This document shows, one piece after another, positions 33,726 through 45,800 of a stretch of DNA of 64,000 nt (positions are counted from its first letter, which is position 1; each line of letters starts with the position of its first letter). The translations under genes were made by a program, and so were the position numbers. Under the pieces are notes generated by a model. That model had not been told where the DNA came from and did not search any database. It saw only the letters and a program-made list of their open reading frames with translations. Source of the DNA: Glandiceps talaboti. Its lineage: Eukaryota; Hemichordata; Enteropneusta; Spengelidae. The stretch lies in NCBI RefSeq assembly GCF_964340395.1, contig NC_135560.1, positions 10,944,598 through 11,008,597 of the forward strand. Direction: 5' to 3'.

Positions 33726-33731
33726 TTTATT
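33726..33731 (-). terminator. Putative ANO8 polyadenylation signal
   Basis: On the minus strand AATAAA lies about 165 bases downstream of the ANO8 stop codon in AT-rich sequence. Position and strand fit, but there is no transcript evidence. Confidence 0.5.
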
Positions 33732-33895
33732 TAATTAACATCATATTGCACATTTTAAACCCATGAGTAAAAATTAGTAACGTTGATAGTTTGAGTATAT
33801 TCTATACATATAACTGATTACCAAATATGATTGAAAAGTAATAATTTGAAATATTCCAGTATTTTACGTCCAAATAAACTGATCAGTAATGCTAT

Positions 33896-36800
33896 CTACT
33901 CTGTCTTCTTGGCTTCAGCCGACTTCATCAATATGTCCTTGGTGTCCCATGTTTTGGAAGTTGGTGAGATGTCATCTTTCTTGCCTTGATCTCCTTTGCT
34001 ACTCTTAGCCGAGCCTTTTTCCAATTTCTGCAATCAAAATTAATCATATTAGAGTTTAACCTTTTTTTATTCGTTTGAATGTTTCTTTTCTTTCCAAATT
34101 AACTCACTAAACCAAAAATGAAGTATTGGGTAATTTTAGACAGATAATACCTCCCTGCTCAGATTGGCAAAATCTGCTTGCAATGTTTTCTTCTGTGGAA
34201 TTCAGAAACTCAACTTGGTTGACTGATATGATGGGGGGGGGGGGGGGGGCTGCTGTGGAGAAAAATTATTTTTGTCAAAGAATTTTCCACAGGCCCTCCC
34301 CCTCATGATCTCAAATAATTTCATGGCTCCCGCCCTCCCTGAAATGAACCCCAAAACTTTCCTAGCTCGACACCCCCCCCCCCCCAGTTACACAGATTTT
34401 ATATGTACCGTTTCAAGCCCCCCCCCCCCCCCCCCCCCATATTCACACCACAATTTTTTTTATGAACCCCCGCCATCAATTCCTTTCATTGAATATTTTT
34501 AGGATTGGTACTTGACAGTGTCCACACTTCATAGATAGTAGCAAAAACTTCTGTTTCCTCCCATGGTGGACACAGCAATTTTTGGTGTCAAAGCCTATTG
34601 TGCAGTTACAAAGAAAGGTTTACACCTTATCAGTAGTGTATGCATAGACTTACTCTGAGAGTAGCTCTTCGTGTAAACTCTAACTTAGCCATTTCAACTG
34701 ATACCCAGTGTGGTACGTCTGGGATTGCATAGGCAATGGCAAATTTCAATGCCAAAATACCATGCTGAAAAAAAAGAGATATACAGAAATCAATCAACAA
34801 TCAAAACACTAGATGTTATTTCAAAGTAATTTCAAATATATGTGAACTGAAAGTTTAATAAATATGAAATTAAACAAGCGACCTATCGGTCAGAATAGCT
34901 CCGCTGTTTTTTTTTTAATTTAATTTTTTATTTTGGTGACATGTAGAAGTGGTTCAGGTCTTCAGCTCTTCACTATGCAGTTTTGTTTTAGCGATGCAAT
35001 AAAGTGGTTAGTGGTTTCATATGATGTCTCACTATAAAACACATTTTACACAAAAGTTGGTAATGTATTGTACTTTTATACCATAGTCACCATTTTATGA
35101 CAAAAATCTACTGTTATGAAAAATTGCACGAAATCTCAGAAAAAAATGACTGGGAAATGCACACAAGAAAAAGAAAAAAAGAGGATTTTGAGGTTGGCTA
35201 TAAATAATTCCAGTGTCTTACAGCTGTAACCCTGGAAAATTTTAATGATGAATGAAATAAACTAGGGATCTAAAATAATTTTGAGGCAATTTGAATTTCA
35301 ATTTTCTAACAAATTTACAAAGTCAACAACATTCAACTTGTACTAGTTGTGGTAGATATATATAGGGAAGAAATGTATTAATCGCCATCTTAGTTTCCGT
35401 ACGGCGACAATCTCAAGTACCCGGAAGAGAGTCATTCTCAGCCATACGTTACAGTGGTAACACTCGTTCATGTTCGGTTACCTTTCACAAAGAAAACACA
35501 ACGAAATGGTTGAAATGATCTTTTTTTAAATTTCTTTTCATCACAACAACAAAATCTGCGTGATCAAAAGTGTTGTAAACTAAACCAGAAAGAATTATCA
35601 GACTGGCTAAACTTCCCGATGAACTGGAGTAAGGTCCTACTACTTCCAAGTAAGCCTCGATAGTACTATAGTACGTGAGAAAATCGTCTCAAACTAGCGA
35701 TACAACTTTCAAAATATAACTTGACATGTCTTCATTTGTTAGAGTTATACAATTCAAGACGGGTTTTCACTCGAAAACAACAATTCTGTGAATAATGACA
35801 CTCTGAACGCAGCGATTTCTCGGACGATGTTACCACTGTAACGTATGGCTGACAACGACTTGCTTCCGGGTTAGTCCCTCGTGCATACGGGTGGATTGTC
35901 GGCGATTAATACATACATCGTCTGATATTTTAATTCACAGTGTTTCTTGTGACCGGCACCTGTCAGCAGACTCTGCCATTTTTTTCATCATTCCATTGTA
36001 TTTAAACCTTGTACTTGACATTTCGCAATATTTATAATTCTCAACAAAATACCTCAACATGCCTCACTTCGCTCGTACTCAAAGCAGCCCCGCGCGGTAT
36101 GATCACTGACACTGACGACATGATGAGAGAGAACCTTTTCGGATTTACATGTAAAACGGGGAAAGATACGCAAAACATAATGCAAAGTCTGAAGCCAAAT
36201 TAAAGTTGTAATTATTTTAATTATTTTTACTTGCCAAATATTTGCATTTTGGAAAGGCAAGACACGTTCATGTCGTTTAACTTTACATGTGAACTGTCGG
36301 CCATAAATAACTTCAACCGCATGCCTGGCATGCCCTTCCTTACGCAAGTTGTCTGAATTCTGGTTCACTGTCATTCCAAATTGCACGACAATATAGAATT
36401 AACCACAAGTTACATGTTATCTGAAAACATCACACTTTTATAGTGGGTCTGAAGTGTGATTTTAGTGAGTACCAAGAACGTCCTGTGTTGATACTCAAGA
36501 TACTTGCTGTGGAAAATCGCTCGGTCAAATGAGGTCACCTTCAGCTTCTGGTCGAATCAGGATAGAGTATGCAAATGAGGATGTTGCAGACTGGCTGATT
36601 ATGTAGAAGGGTGCAGAATTGGATTTGAAGATTACAACCCTGTTTCGAACAAACGCTTGTCATTTGGGCACCCAATGCGTAGAATTATGACTATAGCACA
36701 TATTACATTGCTTGTTTGACGTCAATAGTGTCTTTTGAAAAGTGGCAGTTTACTTAAAGTCTCGTCGACTGATTTCCAATATGGCGTCGGTCATTATGCT

Positions 36801-39800
36801 CATTAACATATTCATTTTTTTTTCAAATTACAAAAAAAAAATCATAAAAAATAAAAATGAGGATGTGCTGACTTGAAATTAACAAATCTGAGTAAGCTAC
36901 CCCCTGTGCATCAACACGCCAGATATCAAAGCAATCTAATAAGAGGTTTTCAAGGAGTTGATGAAAATGACATTTTATGAAAAAAAATCATAAAAAATTG
37001 AAAATGGCACAGATCAACTTGGCATGAACAAATCTGAATAGCCTCCCCCCAGGGAACATGCACACCAAATATCGAAGAATTCCGACTGTCACTTCCGGAG
37101 TAGATAGTAAAAATATAAAAGTTTGACGGACACCTATGATTCACTCTACTCTCTATACCTCAATACCCACCTATACCTAAAGCTACGCTTTCAGCTTTCG
37201 CTGACAGCGGAGCTAAAAAGATTATGAATTTTGCCCAATTTTCTGACTAAAAAGAAGAGAGTTTCATTTTATTTCTGAAAGCATATAATAACTTCATGTT
37301 TCTGGTAAGAATAGACTATGACTTAGGGATGCTAAGTTACTGTCTCGTTCCGTGCATATTAAGTTTTTACAAAGAGCAATGCTTCATTAATAAGGTGAGC
37401 GCCCTCTCTGTTCAAACTATGCCATTCAAATTGTTGAATGATTTGAAGACCTATGACATTCCTAATGAAACTTTCACACTTTGCCCGACTAGGAAATTTT
37501 GCATTTTTTTCCCCTTTATCTGTAAATTCATGTATTTGCTTACCTCCACACCAACAACAAACAACACAACGCCAGCAACAGTGATATCTGGAAACCATCG
37601 CTGAACATGGCCAAAGACACCCAATAGGGAACAGTTCACAACGACAGCAATCACACCCATTAATTCCATACAATCCTACAGGGAGAAAGTAATAACAAGA
37701 TTCCAATAGACTTGACATTGCAAAATATTCTCAAATTGAGTGAACATATTTTTTGTAGCTGTAGACATGATGAATCAAATTAAATTGAATTTTGGGTCCG
37801 CACTCAAAAATCCGTGCCCTCAACGGCGATCTTGTTTTAAACCTGTTATTGCAATACTAATGGATAAGATCAACCACTGATCAACATGTACAATGTCTAA
37901 TTATTGGTATTTTAACACTTTTCAGTGAATATATTGCGGTTGTCCGATCGAAAACAGATGCAGTAACTACAGTTACAACTAGTACAGTTTTGACATTGTG
38001 ATAAATTCAAAACCAAGCTTTCACTCAAGATTGAAACTTGTCACTACACTACCTACAGATAATATTGACCACTAATTAACAGACACAATGTCTTTTTATA
38101 AGTAAGTGACCAATTTTTAGTGAATATATATTTGGTTACTACATGAAAAATTATCCCAGTTGCAGCTAGTGCAGGTTTAACTGGCAGCCATTTTGAAGTA
38201 AAATATATTCAATATGACTTCCTTTTTTGTTGACTTTGGCACATTTTGTTTGGAATATACAAAATGCCATGACAAAATTATTAATTTTTTGATTGGTCAG
38301 GGGAAAACAATCTTATTACTTTACTAATATAGGTGTTTGCAGTTGAGGTTCATATGGTTATTCCACCAATCTGATTAAAATCTGATGTGGTGAATGCTTT
38401 TCTATTTCCATCGTTTTGTGTCGTTTGTTTTTGTTCCGAGTGATCATGAAGGTGGCAATCACTCGCAACAAAAACAAACGACACAAAACGATGGAAATAG
38501 AGGTAAATAAAGCATTTAGCTGCTTTCACCACATCAGATTTTAATCAGATTGTTATTCCACCTAACATAAGGGGAGCAGATAACCTCCTTATTCTAAGGC
38601 AAGGACACCCATATTGGAGGCTATCATGTTTTATTACATACCTCCTGGACATCTATATGAGGAGGAATATAACTTAAAAATTACTGTAACATGTGTAATT
38701 AGGATGTCTATCTGGTAAAATAATCAAAATATTAAACTATTTTTCTGGTAAAATCATCAAAATAGAAAACTATTTTTATTAAAAGAATGATTATGACCTG
38801 CAATAAATCTGTTTTACATAGACTCTATCAATATATGTAACTTAATGAGAATCTAGTAACTTTATTTGTATACTAAGTCTTACCTGCCATCTCCCAATGT
38901 CTTCAACTCTCTGACCAAATGGACGCTGCATTCCCCAGCATAGCTTGAATGCATCACTACGGATCTCCACAACGTTGTTAGCCAAGGCACATATGCCAGC
39001 CATAGGAAATGCAGATGAGAAGAGAACAACATAACCAAACTGTATCAACATCTCCAGATAGTCTTCAAAGGTACCCTACAATGACAAAGATAAATTGAAC
39101 ACTGCATAATTGTTCTTTGATAGCACTCTCTTGCAACAAGTGCTCAAACAAGTGTTACAATTATTATCAGTACCCCCTAGCACACCTATATTGGTGCAAC
39201 CTCAATCTGATTAAAATCTCATGTAGTGTACTTGGCACGATTTCTTTTTAGCTCTTACGTTTAATGTCGTTTGTTCTTTCGTGAATGGCTGTTACCTACA
39301 TCTGAAACAATACCATAGGTTTTGCTGAGTCACATGAGAACACTGAGTGAATTTACTCAATGAATGAAAACACGTAATGTGCCAAAACATATGGGTACAG
39401 TACTTCAGAGCGTTCTGTTCGAAAAAGAGCTCGAGTATAGAGCACAGACAGCAATGTTATCATTATTTTTTAATGGTTTGATCTCTTTCTTTCAATTTCG
39501 AATGTTGAGTGTTATATTGTAAGACGGATTCTGGTTGGCTACTCGTAAGTACAAAATTGGGTTCAAGAAAACCTATATTGTTGTGCCAAATGTAGGTAAC
39601 GGGCACTCACAAAAACCCAAATGACAGTAAATGTAACAGCCAAAAAGAAATAGCACCGAGTACACTACATTGTATTTTAATTAGATAGGTGCAACCTATA
39701 CTTTCTAACAATCCTAGCATACAAATTGCATATGACAAAAAAGTAATCTTGTCGATCCTATCAGGTACCAATTAAATATGATTATATGGAAGAGATAATT

Positions 39801-42800
39801 CATTTCAATCTGTCTTGTAGTAATATGCATTTGAGCAAAGACCCTTTGTCTGTATGTCTGGGTGAACAAGGCACAAATAGTCATGAGTTTTCATCTCATT
39901 TGTCAGGAACTACTGTAGTCTAGTCAGTTAATGCAATACAGACATTGCCATGGCTGAATGTCCTTTTTCCCCATGATGGAAATCTTCAACATTTTATCTA
40001 TGGCGACACAATTAGAGAATAAAATTCCTTTTTCCAGAAATTCCCTTGTGTAGGGGAAAATTGTATTTTTCAATGTCTTTCAACGAGTGTTTTAAAATTC
40101 AAGAACTTAGAAGTAGAAGATGAAACCAGTACAAGTGTTCAAATTTCGTATAAGGATCTCAGTCAATCAGTATCAGTTGCTATGGTGATGCAATCAGCAA
40201 TGTGAGGGTAGCAACCTGATTTGAGTCTGTTTATGAATAAACCATGCACAATTCATCTATGATGTGTGCCATATGGTGTACAGTGATCACTGAAATATAT
40301 TAACCTTACATACCGGTAATACCACACTCAATTCACTGATAAAAGATGTTACAATTTGTAACAGCTAGAAAGGTTACTAGATAAGTCTGTAAAATCAGTC
40401 TCCTAGTCTAAGAACACAGAGCAAAGACCAATGCAAGAGTTACGTGACTCAACAACTTATCATCCAGATTTTCCATGTCAAAGAGACAAAAGAATTTGTC
40501 AAAGGCAGTTGACATTAGCATATTGTATAATTACCAATGGTAATACATACATCACCATGGCAACTGATAATTTCCGAAACTCAAACGTTTGTCATATTTT
40601 TGACATCTATGACAATTGTAGGAATGACATTTTGATAAAATCATACCATAAATTTATTTATTTATTAACATTCGTATCACATCTGATATTTATGTTCAAA
40701 TAGTGTATAGTATAACTACAACTATGGGAAATATTGTGTTATGCGCTATTGCTGATGTTTACCAAATGGAAACTTGTTCTTCATTCATTATTCGATGTGT
40801 CAATAGACATGCATGTACGATAGCAGAACATGAATATTCATAAATCCTAAGTGCTTACATCTACCATATGTACCTTCAAATAAGACAATCATGAATGTTT
40901 ATGTGTGGTATTGTATATATATGCATGTCTGTGACTCCCGTGAGACAATGTGTGTCCATGGAAAGGAAATACAATGAACGATGAATGAGACACAAGTTTT
41001 AACTTGTTTTTTTCTTGGTAATCGCATGTAATGTAAGTGATAAAAAGTAGCTAAATGACTCAAGAGAAAATAAAGTTTTAAAGAAAATGACTTTATTTCC
41101 TGGAGTGGTGTTCCCCTTTACAAAATGTTACAAGCATGTCCTCTTACACATGAGAAGAAAGAGAGTTGTATTACTTACTTCATACTTCTTCATTGCACCT
41201 TCAACTTCAGCCTGTGTTAATTGCTGAGAACCAGTCCCATCCTTCTTGTCTTTAGCTTCTTGTAGCGTTGATGATTTTCCTGTTTAAAATTATACAAATA
41301 ATTCACCTATAAAGTTACAAGTTTCATATAGTGTAAACTGCTTCATGTATGTCATGGTAAGTCTTTGACTTGGTATGTGGGCTGCCTCAAAATATCACAT
41401 TTACATATTATCTGTAGGTACACTGTGTCAGGGCGCCTTCAGTCGGTTGGAAAGATCAAGACCACTGAGGGTGGAGCAACACAGTCTAATTAACATAATG
41501 ATAATTCTATATTTGACACAAGTACATGTACTTGGAACAGAAGAATTTGATATTCTGGTTGTGATTGCATTTCTGTTCAAGTTTTAACTTCATTTGAAAT
41601 TAAGACTGGGCAGCATTAATCTACTACAAATAATGTCCACCCCTACATACCATCATCCTTCACACCTTCAGCTACCCCATTCATATCACTTCAAACTTAC
41701 CATCATCCTTTGCAGCATTAAACTACCTCATTCAGACAGCTTCAAACTTACCACCATCCTTTGCAGCATTAAGCTACCTCATTCATACAACTTCAAACTT
41801 ACCATCATCCTTTGCAGCAGCATCTTTATCTCCATTGTCGTCATCAGGGATTTCTTCAGCAGCTAGTTTGTACGTCATCTTGATAGTTTTGTACCTTTCC
41901 AACAAATAAGGCAGTAAAGATTCTTTGAAATTTCCAACCACTTGACGTGTTATCAGTAGAGCGGCTAATTGCTAAAATTGAAAATAAAATCTGTTATTAA
42001 AATCCCAAGAACACGACAATTTACTTTTGTAGTTTTGACTTTCGTACGTTGCTGTAATTGCTGACACATGCATGATACTAGTATCCGAGTGATAAAACAT
42101 ACCAGAAATTTACAATTTGTTGACTTGAGATTAAATGGTATTAAAAGTAGAAGTCAGGTAATTCAGCTAATTAGGAGGATTGCAAAATTTCCAGTAGAAG
42201 TGTAGCACATTTTCAACACAAACAAGACTCAACAAAAAATAGCATAAAGACCCCATAAAATGGAGTCAAACATACATTTTGATAGTTGCCCTGATGACGT
42301 TAATGAAGCAAAAAAGTTAGGAGTTGCTTTAAAAATTTCTCTTGACTCTTTGAGTTGAAAGTTTTATTTGAAAAATGCATTTTGATGTTGACAGAGAAAT
42401 ACTACAACTGCCAACAACAGACCGTGGACAAACGGAACCTGTTACAAACAGGGAAAGTAAACAACTGAATTGGATTTATAACATTTGGCACAGCATGTTG
42501 GAAGTACAGACACTTGTATTACATTCCATCATTTGATAATAAACAGTTTTATGGCCACTTTACATAATAGTTCACATTCATAAACAAATTTGAAGTTCCC
42601 CTGGCATTTCATGTACACACAACACTGTTAATATCAAACCATGGTTTGCAGTAAAAGTCTCTGTACTTCCAAAATGCTGTGCCAAGTGTTATTATCCAAT
42701 TCACTTGTTTACTTTCCCTGTTTGTAATAAGTTTCATTCATCCAAGGTAAGTTGTACCACAGGGAAAAGGACGCATAATCAATAGCCTGTGAGTTTGTTC

Positions 42801-45800
42801 TAGGATTAGTAATCTACTAATTAATGTAAAGTTGGTAAACTCTGAGAAGACAGTGATAAAGTAGGAAATTAGAAAAATAGAGTGAGAGGAAACAATATTT
42901 AAAACTTTTGAAATTTGAAATATAGAGAAAATAATATTAGAAATCTGGAAAATCACGAAAACAAAATTGATTATTCGTCATTTTCCCTGTGGTTGTACAA
43001 TGACTTGAGGCTTTGTTCTGACCACTGTATTATAAGAAACATAGCATGTAACATTACCTGTCTTAAGCGCATCATATCTTGCAAATAAAATGCAATGTAG
43101 AAGAGTGCCATAAATGAATTCATGAATTGACCCTGCAAAAAAAAAAATAGTTTTAAAACATTTTTACTTTTCCACCACACAATGATCATTATACCATGCA
43201 CAAGCCAAGTTGAACAAAAAAAATATGGAATTTATATCCTGGTTGTTCTACATCACGACAACGCGCATCTATGTCACAACAACGCATGTCTACATCATTG
43301 GTTCTGCTGTGTTTGAAATGGACATCAAAACATTCAAAATTGCCATAACTTCCTGTGATTTTTCTATGATATTACTGGCACTGGTATAATTATGTTATTC
43401 TCCAATATATTTTTTCATTCATCTGGAAAATACTCGTGATCTGAGGGTTTTGTCACTACTCGACTAGTGACTTGTAGTGACAAAAAACAATTAGATCACT
43501 CGTATTTTCCTTGGTAGAAAAATATTTAGGACTAATGCGTCCTCGTAAAAAGTTGAATGGGTGCCAGGCTCCATGGAACCGTATCACTGACAATTCTAGA
43601 CACACTCACCACACTGAGTTTGATAATAAGATGGTTTTCATAAGTTTCTTCGGTTCTATAGTTCTCCAAGTCATTCAACCAATAGGCAACCTTCTTATAT
43701 ACGTCATCCAGGATACCAACTATAACAGCCAACAATATCTTTGGTAACTGTTTCATCCACCTGGTAAATTGGAACATCAACCAATGACATACAAATATTT
43801 CATCGAAAGAATTTTTTCTCAAGTTTTATTATCTATTTCAAGAAATTGGTACATTGCAAAGATTATGTGAAATTACAGTTGATTAAGGTGTCATCTACCA
43901 GCACTCAGGGTTTTTTAATTTGAGACGGTTTGTTGTAAAATTTGCGAAATCTAAGTCTATCTGGTCTGTCTACCTTAAACCCTGTTATTGTATAGGTTAC
44001 CCCTTTCAAAGCACACCACCACACAAACAAGCAGAGAAGCCATCCAGCAAGCACATGTCATTGAACGAACATTAAATAAACGGTCTAACGTCTTTGTACT
44101 ATGTTCCTTCAATACCATATACCTACTTGACATGCAGCTTACCAGCAAAAAAAGGCAGCAAATTCACCAACTATCTTTGTTAGCGAAACAATCATCTAGT
44201 CATGCCCCCGTCATATTGCCGAGAGAACCACTGTACGTAACCTGTTCACTAAAAAAGTACTCTAAACTCAATACAAGATATGATACGGAGGAAGACTTCA
44301 TGTTTCAGAAATGATAGATTAAATAAGAAGAGAAATAAACCGCGAATCATACCATGCAAACAGAGAAAATAGCGGAATAAAAGAAGACCTGTAGAAAAGA
44401 TAAAAAAAGAACGTAAAGATAATGATATAAAACATTACACAAAGAAATACAGACTGAGACATGTCAAAATAATCAGATCATTCAGAAGTGATACAAAATA
44501 ATATGAATCCATAACAAAGATAAGATCAAATGAACTTCAAAACAGAGAAACAGTTCTATGTACATCCCTAATAGATATCTGAATCTGACTTATGTTTTGA
44601 AATAATACTCAATAACTTCAGCATTCAAATATTGTTGCAATATCTGTTATTACAATAACAATCTATATAAATGATGCCCTAAAAATTGAACACAAATGTT
44701 GAATTTTTGGTCGAAAATATTCTAACTGAACGCCAATAAAAATAAGGTTATAGCTTAATATATAATAATATTTTAATTGGAAAGTCCATCCTAAATATAA
44801 TATCTATCAAAGGTTAACAACCTTTTGAGGCGCCAGTAGGTGTTAAATTGTGACAAATCTCATTACCACTAACATTTCAACTAACTACACAAATACAGTT
44901 TCTTTTAGTAAACATTTCTCACAGCAGACATGCATAGATGCCTATTTTGTCTGTGGTAATGACTGGTGGTCACTTTTTATGGAAAGTTACATCTTGTTTT
45001 TTGGTAAGCATCCATCTGGGTTTTTTTTTACACTTCATCAGATGAGTCCAGTCTGGACATGCTTCCCTGTGTATTGAAACATCACAATGCATATCAAATA
45101 GTTTGATTACTTGAGTTTACTTTTACAAGCGAGTGCTTGTGTTTCAATCAATTTGTTTGAAAATCACTTTGGGTAGTACATACAATCATAGACACTATGT
45201 ACCTGGTCTAAGGTACAATAACAGATTTTTGATTTCATACTTTTTTAGTTTTCTGGAATTTACTGTGTTTACATAAACACAGACTTTATCTAAGTTGTTA
45301 CAAATTATTGTTTAAAGTTGAAAAATATAGTAAATTAAAAGTTGTTTTTAAATATCAATTAAAAATCGAAAATAAATAAAACTTCTCACCCACAGAACCA
45401 CTTTATGACATCTTCACTACTTATTCATGAAAATAAAAAGTTAAGGATGGTCCATAAAACTATGAAAACACTGACTAGCTTTCATCTTCATTTACAGTGC
45501 ATCTGATCAAATATTACCTATAATGGTAATAATGGTATAATCAGCATTACTGATGTTCTAGTTTCAAGTTTGCAAAAAACTTAAATTTAGAAATGAAAAA
45601 AAAAATCTGTACATACCCTGGTAGATCCCCAGATGCTACCAACTTATTGATGTATTCTTGCAACTCAAAGCAGGCTAACATAGAGCAGATGACAACACCA
45701 ACACATAACAACATCACAGGTAAAGTAACACAATATCGATACATGTTACGTTTCCAGGGAGGAAAGTATGGCTCAGGTCGACCTGTTATGTCACTTATAC

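Larger units (their letters stand above)
28053..33895. other. Intergenic region between zinc-finger gene and ANO8
   Basis: The zinc-finger gene and ANO8 converge here. No exons were recognised. It contains a dispersed repeat (28790-29060), a 1.4-kb 40-bp minisatellite (30040-31475) and a 38-bp minisatellite (33170-33445, with decayed copies from 32840). Open frames in the minisatellites are artefacts, since the repeats lack stop codons on one strand. Confidence 0.65.

Noticed and set aside
37359-37718. Alternative frames of 119 and 102 codons over ANO8 exon 14
   Set aside because: They are shadow frames of the real exon 37675-37544.
43988-44314. 108-codon plus-strand open frame ([13 protein letters not shown]...)
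   Set aside because: It has no recognisable domain, lies antisense in ANO8 intron 8, and lacks splice or promoter support. It could be a transposon fragment, but nothing shows it.
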